From the NCBI GenBank assembly GCA_016281475.1, contig JAEEIS010000190.1, positions 1 through 17,803 of the forward strand: a stretch of 17,803 bases of DNA. Direction: 5' to 3'. The notes beneath the pieces were generated by a model that did no database searches, was not told the DNA's origin, and was given only the letters and a program-made list of their open reading frames with translations. The position numbers were made by a program, and so were the translations under genes. Position 1 is the stretch's first letter. The number at the start of each line of letters is the position of its first letter. The stretch comes from Bacteroidales bacterium. GTDB lineage: Bacteria; Bacteroidota; Bacteroidia; Bacteroidales; P3. Shown piece after piece: positions 7,084 through 15,617 of the stretch.

Positions 7084-9258
7084 TTACAGTTTGCGATAGA
7101 TGAAGTCGGTCATCAGCTCATAGAGATTGTGGCGGGTGTTGCCGCCATAGATGCTGTGGTTCTTGTTGGGATAGATGCGGAATTCGAACTGTTTGCCGGC
7201 AGCCTCTAGCGCGGTGACCATGTCTACGGCGTTCTGGAAATGGACGTTGTCGTCGCCCGTGCCGTGAATGAGGAGGTAGTTGCCTTCAAGCAGGTTGGCG
7301 AAGTTGAGCGGCGAGTTGTCGTCGTAGCCGCGCGGGTTGTCCTGCGGACGCTGCAGGAAGCGCTCGGTGTAGATGTTGTCGTAGTAGCGCCAGGTGATGA
7401 CGGGGGCGACGGCGATGGCACTCTTGAACAGATCGTGTCCCTTGAGGATGGAGAGGGTGGAGAGGTAGCCGCCGAAGCTCCATCCGAAGATGCCGATGCG
7501 GTTCTCGTCAATCCAGCTCTTCTTGCCAAACCAGCGCGCCGCCTCGCAGGCATCTTCGCATTCCATCTTGCCGAGGTTCTTGTAGGTCATCTTCTTGAAG
7601 TGGGCACCGTGACCACCCGTGCCGCGACCGTCGAAACAGGCCACCACGTAGCCGTTCTGCGCCAGCATGTGGAACCAGTAGTAGTCGCTGTAGCCGTAGC
7701 TGTTGGTCACCTGCTGGTTGCCGGGACCGCCATAGACGTAGAAGAAGAGGGGGTAACGCTTGGTGCTGTCAAAGTCGGGAGGCAGGATGATGTAGTAGTT
7801 CAACTCCGAGCCCAGCGTGGTGGTCAGCGTGCCAAACTGTTTGTGGCCTACGCCGTATTCACGCATACGCTCGCAGAGGTCGGCATTGTCTTCGAGGGTT
7901 TTGAGCAATTTGCCGTTGTTCAGATGCAGCGTATAGACGGGCGGTGTGTTGGCATCGGTGAAGGTGCTGATGTAGTACTTGCTATTGGCACTGAAGGAGG
8001 CACTGTACCAACCGGGTTTGTCGCTGAGGCGTTTCTTCTTCTTGCCTTTGAAATCGATGGAATAGAGTTCCTTGTTGAGGGGGGATGTCTCGTGGGAGAG
8101 ATAGTAGATAACGCCCTCCCGCTCGTCGACCGAGCAGATGGAGACCACATCGTAGCTGCCCTTGGTAATCTGGTTGACCAGTTTGCCGTCGAGGTCGTAC
8201 ATGTAGATGTGGTTGTAGCCGTCGCGCTCGGAGGTGAGCAGCATGTGCTTGCCGTCTTTGAGGAACATCCAGGTGTCGGGCACTTCCACGTAGGCCTCGT
8301 CCTCCTCGGTATAGAGGGGCCGGATGGCTCCAGTGCGAGCATCTGCCAAAAGCAGTTCCATCTTGTCCTGCAGGCGGTTCATGCGCATCATGGCCAAGAC
8401 GTTGGGGTCTTGCGTCCATTGGATACGGGGCATGTATTGGTCATTCTGACTGCCAATGTTGAGTTTCATGGTCTTCTGCGACTCCAAGTCATAGATGAGC
8501 ACATCCACCACACTGTTGTCCTCTCCCGCCTTGGGGTATTTGTAGGTGTAGTTCTCCGGGTACAGCTCGCCCCACATCTGCATATTATACTGCTTCACCT
8601 TGCTCTCGTCGAAGCGGTAGAAGGCGATGCGTTTGCTGTCGGGCGACCAGTAAAAACCCCGTGTGATGGCAAATTCCTCTTCGTAGACCCAGTCGGTGGT
8701 GCCGTTGATGACCTCGTTGAACTTGCCGTCGAAGGTCACCTGCGTTTCCTTCAGCGAATTGAGGGCCATGATGTAGAGGTTGTTGTCGCGCACATAGGCC
8801 ACCATCTTGCCGTCGGGCGAGAAGGTGGTGAGGCGCTGTTTGCCCTCCATCGTGATGCGCTGCATGGTGCCGTCGGCCACGGTGTAGACATAATAGCTGC
8901 TCACGCCGCTGTGGCGGTAGAGGGGCTCGAACTCGGCACTGAGCAATATCTTCTGTTCGTCAGCCGAGAACTCGTACGACTCGATGGGAGGCAAGGGCTT
9001 GACCTTCTTGCGCATGGGGTCGACAAACGCACACACCACACCCACCTTCTCGCCAGTCTTGTAGCTGTATTTCTCGATGCCCGAGCGGGTAAGCACACAA
9101 TAGTGCTCGCCGTCCTTCATCGAACGGATGGAAGAGATGCCGCTGGGACGGAAGGTGGCACGCGACCAGATGTCGTCCAACGTGATGCGCTTTGGCTGTG
9201 CCGTCACGCTACCCGCAATGGCAGCAACCGCCATAATAGTTAACATTAGTTTTTTCAT
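7084..9258 (-). CDS. Dipeptidyl peptidase IV (S9B family), periplasmic
   Basis: Serine exopeptidase releasing N-terminal X-Pro or X-Ala dipeptides, 724 aa, exported by a signal peptide of about 20 residues (cleavage near V-T-A before QPKR). The N-terminal half is the DPP IV beta-propeller and holds the N-terminus-binding double-Glu motif DWVYEEE (Glu193-195). The C-terminal alpha/beta-hydrolase carries Ser594 in GWSFGG, Asp669 in GTGDDNVHFQ and His701 in PNKNHSIYGG, so the triad is complete. Length and order match bacterial DPP IV enzymes such as that of Porphyromonas gingivalis. The enzyme probably works with other periplasmic peptidases to supply di- and tripeptides to a peptide-using anaerobe. 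It is a single gene, separated from pckA by a 117-bp gap with a hairpin. Confidence 0.96.
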   Translation of the reverse strand: MKKLMLTIMAVAAIAGSVTAQPKRITLDDIWSRATFRPSGISSIRSMKDGEHYCVLTRSGIEKYSYKTGEKVGVVCAFVDPMRKKVKPLPPIESYEFSADEQKILLSAEFEPLYRHSGVSSYYVYTVADGTMQRITMEGKQRLTTFSPDGKMVAYVRDNNLYIMALNSLKETQVTFDGKFNEVINGTTDWVYEEEFAITRGFYWSPDSKRIAFYRFDESKVKQYNMQMWGELYPENYTYKYPKAGEDNSVVDVLIYDLESQKTMKLNIGSQNDQYMPRIQWTQDPNVLAMMRMNRLQDKMELLLADARTGAIRPLYTEEDEAYVEVPDTWMFLKDGKHMLLTSERDGYNHIYMYDLDGKLVNQITKGSYDVVSICSVDEREGVIYYLSHETSPLNKELYSIDFKGKKKKRLSDKPGWYSASFSANSKYYISTFTDANTPPVYTLHLNNGKLLKTLEDNADLCERMREYGVGHKQFGTLTTTLGSELNYYIILPPDFDSTKRYPLFFYVYGGPGNQQVTNSYGYSDYYWFHMLAQNGYVVACFDGRGTGGHGAHFKKMTYKNLGKMECEDACEAARWFGKKSWIDENRIGIFGWSFGGYLSTLSILKGHDLFKSAIAVAPVITWRYYDNIYTERFLQRPQDNPRGYDDNSPLNFANLLEGNYLLIHGTGDDNVHFQNAVDMVTALEAAGKQFEFRIYPNKNHSIYGGNTRHNLYELMTDFIYRKL

Positions 9259-9288
9259 ATCAATCCAATTAATGAATAAATACTAAAA

Positions 9289-9364
9289 ATTGAAAGGTGA
9301 AAATTGAAACTTCACGGCGGCGGGCATTCCCACACCTGAAAAAGTTCAATTTTCACTTTTCAAT
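9289..9364. terminator. 20-bp inverted repeat between pckA and DPP IV, probable terminator
   Basis: The arm at 9289-9308 pairs with 9345-9364 over 20 bp with one mismatch (G-U on one strand). The arms contain GAAAATTGAA and TTCAATTTTC, and the 36-base spacer is GC-rich. It begins 11 bp past the pckA stop and ends the pckA transcript before the DPP IV gene. Arms resemble the hairpin at 1601-1658. Confidence 0.65.
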
Positions 9365-9375
9365 TTTCAATTCAC

Positions 9376-10998
9376 TTACAGCTTGGGACCGGCATCAACC
9401 AATGCCTTGCCAGCCTCGTTGTAGGTGAACTTCTCAAAGTTCTTGATGAAGCGCGAGGCCAAGTCTTTAGCCTTGCTCTCCCACTCGCAGGCGCAGCCGT
9501 AGGTGTCGCGCGGGTCGAGAATCTTGGGGTCTACGCCGGGCAGTGCGGTGGGCACCTCGAAGTCGAAGAAGGGAATCTTTTTCGTCGGGGCCTTCTCAAT
9601 CGAGCCGTCCAATATGGCGTCGATGATTCCGCGGGTGTCCTTGATGCTGATGCGCTTGCCAGTGCCGTTCCAGCCGGTGTTGACCAGATAGGCCTTGGCA
9701 CCGCTCTTCTCCATGCGCTTCACCAGTTCCTCGGCATACTTGGTAGGATGCAGTTCCAAGAAAGCCTGGCCAAAGCAGGCACTGAAGGTAGGCGTGGGCT
9801 CGGTGATACCGCGCTCGGTGCCTGCCAGCTTGGCGGTGAAACCGCTCAGGAAGTAGTATTTGCACTGGTCGGGAGGGAGGATGCTGACGGGGGGCAGCAC
9901 GCCGAAAGCGTCGGCACTGAGGAAGATGACGTTCTCGGCCACAGGACCGGAACTCTTGCCATAGATGGGCTGGACAATCTTCTCGATATGGTCGATAGGA
10001 TAGCTCAAGCGGGTATTCTCGGTCACGCTCTTATCCTTGAAGTCAATCTTGCCGTTGGCATCCACCGTCACGTTCTCCAACAGGGCGTTGCGCTTGATGG
10101 CGTTGTAGATGTCGGGTTCGCTCTCCTTGTCCAGGTTGATGACCTTGGCATAGCAGCCGCCCTCGAAGTTGAAGACACCCTCGTCGTCCCAGCCGTGCTC
10201 GTCGTCGCCGATAAGCAGACGCTTGGGGTCGGTGCTCAGGGTGGTCTTGCCGGTGCCGCTCAAGCCGAAGAAGATGGCAGTGTGCTTGCCTTCCATGTCG
10301 GTGTTGGCGGAGCAGTGCATCGAGGCGATGCCCTGCAGCGGCAGGTAGTAGTTCATCATTGAGAACATGCCTCTCTTCATCTCGCCACCGTACCAGGTGT
10401 TCAGAATCACCTGCTCGCGGCTGCTGACGTTGAAGGCCACGCAAGTCTCGCTGTTCAAACCCAATTCCTTATAGTTCTCCACCTTGGCCTTCGAGGCGGT
10501 GTAGACCGTGAAGCCGGGCTTAAACTCCTTCAGCTCCTCGGCGGTGGGCTTGATGAACATGTTGGTCACGAAGTGAGCCTGCCATGCCACCTCCATGATG
10601 AAACGCACGGCAATGCGGGTGTCTCTGTTGGCACCGCAGAAAGCGTCCACCACAAAGAGATTCTTGCCGCAGAGCTCCTTCTTGGCGAGGTTCTTCATCT
10701 GGCCCCACACCTCTTCGCTCATGGGGTGGTTGTCGTTGGGATACTCGGGAGTGTTCCACCACACGGTGTTCTTCGAGTTCTCGTCCATGACGATATATTT
10801 GTCCTTGGGCGAACGGCCGGTGTAGATGCCGGTCATCACATTGATGGTGTCCAATTCGGTGAGCTGGCCCTTGTCATAGCCTGTCAGGCTGGGGTCCATC
10901 TCCATTTTGAACAGGTCCTCGTATGAGGGGTTGTAATAAATCTCCTTCACACCGGTGATACCCAGTGCCTCGAGGTCTTTTCTAATTTTTTCAATCAT
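9376..10998 (-). CDS. pckA: Phosphoenolpyruvate carboxykinase (ATP)
   Basis: Interconverts oxaloacetate plus ATP with PEP, CO2 and ADP; 540 aa, the normal length for the ATP-dependent family. Visible motifs are Arg62 in TGRSPKDKY, Lys210/Arg209 region in [11 protein letters not shown]-loop GLSGTGKTT (245-253) and the kinase-2 metal site [11 protein letters not shown] (265-272). In succinate-producing Bacteroidales the enzyme is known to run mainly in the carboxylating direction, making ATP and oxaloacetate for the reductive branch to succinate; that direction is family knowledge, not visible here. The gene starts only 22 bp after the stop codon of the group B-type hydrogenase, with no evident terminator between, so read-through or co-transcription is likely. 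Confidence 0.97.
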   Translation of the reverse strand: MIEKIRKDLEALGITGVKEIYYNPSYEDLFKMEMDPSLTGYDKGQLTELDTINVMTGIYTGRSPKDKYIVMDENSKNTVWWNTPEYPNDNHPMSEEVWGQMKNLAKKELCGKNLFVVDAFCGANRDTRIAVRFIMEVAWQAHFVTNMFIKPTAEELKEFKPGFTVYTASKAKVENYKELGLNSETCVAFNVSSREQVILNTWYGGEMKRGMFSMMNYYLPLQGIASMHCSANTDMEGKHTAIFFGLSGTGKTTLSTDPKRLLIGDDEHGWDDEGVFNFEGGCYAKVINLDKESEPDIYNAIKRNALLENVTVDANGKIDFKDKSVTENTRLSYPIDHIEKIVQPIYGKSSGPVAENVIFLSADAFGVLPPVSILPPDQCKYYFLSGFTAKLAGTERGITEPTPTFSACFGQAFLELHPTKYAEELVKRMEKSGAKAYLVNTGWNGTGKRISIKDTRGIIDAILDGSIEKAPTKKIPFFDFEVPTALPGVDPKILDPRDTYGCACEWESKAKDLASRFIKNFEKFTYNEAGKALVDAGPKL

Positions 10999-11020
10999 AA
11001 TATGTAGTGTTTAAATGTGA

Positions 11021-12472
11021 TTATTCGTTCATGGTCATCTTGTACAATCTGACGGAACCGTCGATGTCCTTCTCCTTTGCGGAATTGCCGTACTTGTCGA
11101 CATCGAACACATTGCGTGGCGAGCGAGTGATGCTGAGAGGACCGCCGACACATCCGCCATCGCAGGCCATGCCCTCGAAGAAGTTGGCCGTCTCTTTCTT
11201 GGCGCGCAACAGAGTCAGATGCTGACGGCACTGGTCGATACCGTTCATCACACACGGCTTCACCCCATCCACACCAAGCGACTTGGCCACGTCGGCCACG
11301 CCCAGTGCTATACCCCCGCTCTTAGCGAAAATACGGCCATAGAACGAGGCGTTATCGAGAATGGTGTCCTCACACTGAGTGGTATCAATACCCCGTGCAT
11401 CAACGAAAGCCTGCAGCTCTTCGAAACTCATCACGCTATCAATCATGCCACCTGTTTTCTCAAGGGTGTACTCCATTTTCTTAGCCGCACAGGGACCAAT
11501 GAATACCACCTTGGCAGTGGGGTCGCTGTGTTTGATAAGTTTGGCTGTCATCACCATAGGCGACACCGACGAGGAAATGGCATCTTTCAGCTCAGGGAAG
11601 TTCGTCTCCACAAAACGCACAAAGGCCGGACAACACGAGGTGGTCATCACGGGATTTTCGCTTGTTTCGGCTTTCTCCTTGAATTCGTTCGCCTCGTTAT
11701 AAAGAGTGATATCGGCACCCAACGCCGCTTCAACAACCTGATGGAAGCCCAGCTTCTTGATGGCTGTAACGACCTGTTCGATGCGGCCAAAACGGCACTG
11801 GCTGACAATGGCAGGCGCGATGACAGCGTAGCAACGATAGCGGGTGTTGTTTTCCGACTCTTGTAACATCTTGATAATGTCAAGGACCAGACTCTTATCG
11901 CTGATAGCACCAAATGGGCAGCTGACGATGCAGGCACCGCATGCAATGCACTTGTTGTTGTCGATAACGGCTTTATCCTCCTCGTTGATGCTGATAGCTT
12001 TCACCTTGCAGCTCTTGATGCAGGGCCGCTTCTGAGCAATGATGGCACTATAGGGGCACGCTGTGGCGCACTTGCCACATTCGATGCATTTCGTCTTGTC
12101 GATATGGCAGCGATGGTCCACAATGGTAATGGCTCCTTTGGGGCACACCTCCTTGCACGAGTGCATGAGGCAGCCACGGCACACGTCTGTGACAATCATG
12201 CCGCCAGCCGGGCACTCGTCGCAAGCCTCGTAGAGTACCTCCACCACATTGGGGTTGCTCTTGTCCCCTCCCATAGCCATCTGCACACGGTCCATAAGCA
12301 CCGCACGCTCCTTGTGGATGCAGCAGCGTGTCTCAGCCTTGGGCCCTGGGGCGATGGTGCGAGGGATAGTGTAGGCGTTCTCCAGCCCGCCGTCGTATGC
12401 CCTGCGGATAACCTCCATCAGGACTTGGTATTTAATCCATTGTACGTTAGTATCGAATAGTTTCTGTTCCAT
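11021..12472 (-). CDS. Monomeric [FeFe] hydrogenase, group B type
   Basis: A 483-aa iron-sulfur protein predicted to interconvert H2 with protons and electrons, probably via ferredoxin. The H-cluster motifs are complete: L1 TTSCCPAF (proton-relay Cys280 and ligand Cys281), L2 FIGPCAAKK (Cys328), and L3 EGMACDGGC (Cys437, Cys441). Upstream are three 4Fe-4S-type motifs: Cys98/101/106/110, Cys129/132/135/139 and Cys175/178/181/185. An extra Cys151/155 pair lies between the last two. The first 90 residues form a cysteine-containing domain (RCCIHKERAVLMDR at 49-62; Cys84 and Cys87) absent from classical ferredoxin-linked group A enzymes. That domain and the Gly-Pro-Cys form of L2 point to group B, inferred from motif memory. 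No hydE, hydF or hydG maturation gene is in the window. pckA follows by 22 bp and a 164-bp palindrome precedes it. Confidence 0.87.
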   Translation of the reverse strand: MEQKLFDTNVQWIKYQVLMEVIRRAYDGGLENAYTIPRTIAPGPKAETRCCIHKERAVLMDRVQMAMGGDKSNPNVVEVLYEACDECPAGGMIVTDVCRGCLMHSCKEVCPKGAITIVDHRCHIDKTKCIECGKCATACPYSAIIAQKRPCIKSCKVKAISINEEDKAVIDNNKCIACGACIVSCPFGAISDKSLVLDIIKMLQESENNTRYRCYAVIAPAIVSQCRFGRIEQVVTAIKKLGFHQVVEAALGADITLYNEANEFKEKAETSENPVMTTSCCPAFVRFVETNFPELKDAISSSVSPMVMTAKLIKHSDPTAKVVFIGPCAAKKMEYTLEKTGGMIDSVMSFEELQAFVDARGIDTTQCEDTILDNASFYGRIFAKSGGIALGVADVAKSLGVDGVKPCVMNGIDQCRQHLTLLRAKKETANFFEGMACDGGCVGGPLSITRSPRNVFDVDKYGNSAKEKDIDGSVRLYKMTMNE

Positions 12473-12494
12473 AATATCTCAATGATTGTAAGTA

Positions 12495-12658
12495 AGAAGC
12501 TGTTTAAATTTGATTGATGAATTTTATTATGCAGATAGACGAGCAGGTTTTGCTCCTTTTTGAGGGCGCAATGGGGTTCCATTGTAACCGAAAAAAGGAG
12601 CAAAAGATGCCGTATATGTGCTTTAAGAAAAACATTGAATTAAATTTAAACAGCTTCT
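12495..12658. repeat. 164-bp full-length imperfect palindrome, MITE-like
   Basis: The outer 17 bases are a perfect inverted repeat (AGAAGCTGTTTAAATTT at 12495-12511, complement at 12642-12658). Further in, 14 bp pair perfectly (TTTTGCTCCTTTTT at 12548-12561 with 12592-12605), and the apex has CAATGG-GGTT-CCATTG (12569-12584). The regions between also pair imperfectly, so the two 80-base arms match along nearly their whole length. There is no protein-coding signal; the small overlapping ORFs on both strands are products of the symmetry. It fills the gap between the phosphatase gene and the second hydrogenase gene. No clear target-site duplication is visible at the ends (TA on the left, AT on the right). 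Confidence 0.75.
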
Positions 12659-12676
12659 ATAGGTTTCCTTTTATTC

Positions 12677-13840
12677 TTAATCGTAATTTACCGTTACAAT
12701 CTTGCCCATCTTGCGCAGGTTGTCGGCCAGACGCTCGACGAGCTTGAGTTTCATAGTAATGTCTATCTCCAGTCCGGCATGGGCGGCATTGACATTCTGT
12801 CCCACGAAGAATACGATATGGGTGGCCTCCTCGAAGACGATGTTGGCCAACAGCGAGCCCCCATCCTTCTTGGCATAGGTCTTGGGAGTAAGGTCCTTGG
12901 CTGAAACGTATTTCTCCGACAGCGACAGCAGGCGGCGGAGGGTGATGACACCTTCGGTCGTGAGGTCTATCCCGTCGATAAAACCAATAGGCGGCACCTC
13001 CTTGTCGGGGAAGTCGAAACTCGTCTTTAGCTCGCGGCCCAGACAGCGGGCCACCACCTGCGATGTGGTTCCACCACACACAATGCGTTTATCGGCACCA
13101 CTCATAAAGTGCTGCACATATTCGGCATCCTTCTCCTTGTCCACTGGCGGGCCCACCATGATGTGGGTCTCACAGCGTGGACGCAGGCGGACGGCTGCAA
13201 CCGTGGTGTCGTCGCCGGGGCGGTCTAGGTATAGGTCGTTGCAAGCCGATGCCAGCAGACAGGCCGCCGCACGGGCCGACATATGGGCGTTCACATAATG
13301 GTCTAGGTGCTCCATTATTTCCTTGCGCTGCCAGCCGAAGTTCAGCATCTGCCCGATGCCGGCATGTATGGTACCGTCGCTCATCACAAAGACCAAGTCA
13401 CCCGACTCCAGATGCAGCTCGGTATGGTACACTTTTTTGCCACAAATGTCCAACTCGGTCCTTGGAAAGTCTGTCGTATGTCCATTGTGGTACCAGATGG
13501 CCTCAGGATTGTCGAATTCAAAGAGATGGCCTTCACCCAAGTTGTTCACATGTATTATGGAAAACGTGCTGTAGGCCACCTGCCGCTCTTTGCACACCGG
13601 CAGGGTCTGGATAATGGTCTCAACGCAGTCCTGAATGTCGGCACCGCCAGCAGTCATCGTGCAAAGTATCTTGCTGGTCAGCGTAGAGAGGATATTGGCC
13701 TTTACGCCACTGCCCAGCCCGTCAGCCAGAACAAGCGTCGTCCAGTCGTCGCACACGCACATCTCAACGTTGTCGCCGCAGAGTTCCTCGCCATAGTGGT
13801 TCAGCGAGGTGTATCCATAGTCAATCCAGAGTTGTTTCAT
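12677..13840 (-). CDS. SpoIIE/PP2C-type serine phosphatase with extra C-terminal domain
   Basis: Predicted Mn2+/Mg2+-dependent protein phosphatase, 387 aa. The PP2C core covers about residues 1-220, with metal-site aspartates at Asp23 (CGDN), Asp40 (ADGLGSG), Asp155 (SDGTIHAG) and Asp210/211 (PGDDTTVAAV). It has no membrane segment or STAS domain. Residues about 224-387 form a second domain I cannot assign, with HIMVGPPVDKEKD, IVCGGTTSQVVARCLGREL and PPIGFIDGIDLTTEGVITL. Its ATG shares ATGA with the stop of the sensory hydrogenase gene, so the two are translationally coupled and probably interact. In group C3 [FeFe] hydrogenases, such linked phosphatases are the proposed signalling output. 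The target protein is unknown and no substrate candidate lies in the window. Confidence 0.88.
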   Translation of the reverse strand: MKQLWIDYGYTSLNHYGEELCGDNVEMCVCDDWTTLVLADGLGSGVKANILSTLTSKILCTMTAGGADIQDCVETIIQTLPVCKERQVAYSTFSIIHVNNLGEGHLFEFDNPEAIWYHNGHTTDFPRTELDICGKKVYHTELHLESGDLVFVMSDGTIHAGIGQMLNFGWQRKEIMEHLDHYVNAHMSARAAACLLASACNDLYLDRPGDDTTVAAVRLRPRCETHIMVGPPVDKEKDAEYVQHFMSGADKRIVCGGTTSQVVARCLGRELKTSFDFPDKEVPPIGFIDGIDLTTEGVITLRRLLSLSEKYVSAKDLTPKTYAKKDGGSLLANIVFEEATHIVFFVGQNVNAAHAGLEIDITMKLKLVERLADNLRKMGKIVTVNYD

Positions 13841-15588
13841 ATCTTAGCTGTTTTCCAATCTGTCGGGCGACCATCCACGCCAAGATCTCCCTGACCGTCA
13901 GAGAGTGTTTTCTTCAGTTTGAGCAGGGCCACTTTCGTTTCAGCGGTGGTCTCGCCCAACAGCGAGGCTATCTCCTGTGCCACGCGCATCTGCTTCATAA
14001 TAAGGTCGTCGGTGGTAGTGATAGTGTCCATACGCACCTTTTCCAGCTTCTTGTCGTAGTTCACCATGTCGGAAATGTCCTTCATCAAGCCGAAAAGCAG
14101 ATTTTGCTCGCTCAACAGGCTGACCGTCAAACTCAGGTATCGGTTGGTGGCAGTAATATGCAGCTGTGGGTTCTCCACGCGTTGCTTCTTGGTGTAAGCG
14201 TTGTAGAAGTCTATCGGCTGGAAACTTTCTGCTACCGGACGGCCCACCACGCTCTCCGGCGTGCCGCTGAGGCCGAGCATCTTCATGGCAGAAGCGTTGA
14301 TGTCCACAATTTTCATGTCGGGGTCGACAATCATCACCCCTTCAGGCGAGTTGCGAACGATGTCCACTGCCAGGCTTTCGGCACGTTTGCGCATATAGGG
14401 CAAGCAGATGTCGATGTCGGCATAGCCGTTCACCACAGCCCAAGCCTTCTCGCGGCAGGTGCGGTAGCCACAGGCACCGCAGTCCAGCTCGTCGGCCTTG
14501 GTCAGCTTGCCTGTGCGGCGCAGCACGTCCTCTATTTCCTTCTCCGTGGCCGGACGGCTCTTGGCGCGCAGTCGCGGATGGGCGTAGGCGAGCTGCACTC
14601 CCGCCTCTGGAGCGGGCAGGTGCTTGCGCGTGGCCATCTCATGCTCCACATAGCGGCCAATGTCAGCCTCAGCCTTTATCACGCCGCCCTCGTTCACTAT
14701 GGCGCAGGGGCCGTTGATGCAGCCGCCGGGGCACACATTCATCTCAACGAACACGTGGTCCATCGATTCTATATTCTCCAACACGTCGGCGATGCGGTCC
14801 ACACCGTCCACCGACATGTATCGGTAACCTTCAGGCAGGGCATCAAAAGAGCGGATAATACCCTTTGTGGCGGGGTAGGCTTTGGCACGGTTGGCCACCG
14901 TGGTCTCATCACCCACCGTCAGCTTGTTTATAGTGTTGAGATCGATACCGTTCTCCTCAAATAGCTGCAACAGCTCTTCAAAGGTGATGACGGCATCTAT
15001 TGCATGCTCGTCGGCCTCGCGCTTCTTAGCGATGCAGGGGCCGATAAACACCAGCTTAAGGTTCGGGTCGTTGCGGCGCAGCATCTTCGCATGTGCCACC
15101 ATGGGCGAGTCGACAGGGGCCAGATAAGGCAGGGCCTTGGGGTAGTACATCTGTATCAGGCGACAGGCTGCCGGGCAGGCCGAAGTAATGAAATTGCGCA
15201 TCTCGCCTTGGGCCAGCACCCTTTTGTATTCCTCCGTGACGGCCTGTGCCCCCACGGCAGTCTCTTCGGCAACGGCAAAGCCAAGTTTGGCCAATGCTAT
15301 GCGTAGTATCGAGAAATCATCCTGACCCAGACTGCTAATAAACGACGGTGCCACCGTGGCAGCCACGCGGACATGGCTCTTCAGCAGCTCGCGCACCACG
15401 GGCAGCTCGCTATGCTCTATCTTGGCATGTTGCGGACACACCTTGGTGCAATGCCCACACAGGATGCAATGCTCCTCGATAATCTGCGCGTGGTGGTCTT
15501 TGATGTTGATGGCCTTCACCGGGCATTCCCGAAGGCAGCGGTAGCAGTCTTTACATTGAACAGTCTTGAATTCCAAATACTCGGACAT
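13837..15588 (-). CDS. Putative sensory [FeFe] hydrogenase HydS with PAS domain (group C type)
   Basis: A 583-aa multi-domain protein, proposed H2/redox sensor rather than catalyst. An N-terminal 2[4Fe-4S] ferredoxin domain has Cys12/15/18/22 and Cys41/44/47/51. The H-cluster domain carries L1 TSACPAAC (ligand Cys138), L2 FIGPCIAKKRE (Cys185) and L3 VEMNVCPGGCINGP (Cys286, Cys290). An extra 4Fe-4S site follows (Cys370/373/378 and Cys395), then a PAS domain at about 401-510 (SPEGVMIVDPDMKIVDINAS) and a helical tail. The residue before the L1 ligand is Ala137, where active enzymes have the proton-relay Cys; this matches HydS proteins such as that of Thermotoga. There is no kinase domain; output probably passes to the coupled phosphatase. 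The start at 15588 gives the family's usual N-terminus, 29 bp after the ferredoxin-like gene. Confidence 0.92.
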   Translation of the reverse strand: MSEYLEFKTVQCKDCYRCLRECPVKAINIKDHHAQIIEEHCILCGHCTKVCPQHAKIEHSELPVVRELLKSHVRVAATVAPSFISSLGQDDFSILRIALAKLGFAVAEETAVGAQAVTEEYKRVLAQGEMRNFITSACPAACRLIQMYYPKALPYLAPVDSPMVAHAKMLRRNDPNLKLVFIGPCIAKKREADEHAIDAVITFEELLQLFEENGIDLNTINKLTVGDETTVANRAKAYPATKGIIRSFDALPEGYRYMSVDGVDRIADVLENIESMDHVFVEMNVCPGGCINGPCAIVNEGGVIKAEADIGRYVEHEMATRKHLPAPEAGVQLAYAHPRLRAKSRPATEKEIEDVLRRTGKLTKADELDCGACGYRTCREKAWAVVNGYADIDICLPYMRKRAESLAVDIVRNSPEGVMIVDPDMKIVDINASAMKMLGLSGTPESVVGRPVAESFQPIDFYNAYTKKQRVENPQLHITATNRYLSLTVSLLSEQNLLFGLMKDISDMVNYDKKLEKVRMDTITTTDDLIMKQMRVAQEIASLLGETTAETKVALLKLKKTLSDGQGDLGVDGRPTDWKTAKI

Positions 15589-15617
15589 GATTCTATTGTT
15601 GTTGTGTTAGTATTGTA

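Noticed and set aside
7240..9243. 667-aa open frame on the plus strand opposite DPP IV
   Set aside because: It lies wholly antisense to a gene with complete DPP IV motifs, has a Val/His/Gly-rich low-information composition, and shows no domain. It follows from the codon bias of the real gene.
12418..12747. Small ORFs on both strands in the gap before the second hydrogenase
   Set aside because: They arise from the palindrome itself: the two arms encode related peptides in opposite directions, and the ORFs overlap known genes at their ends.
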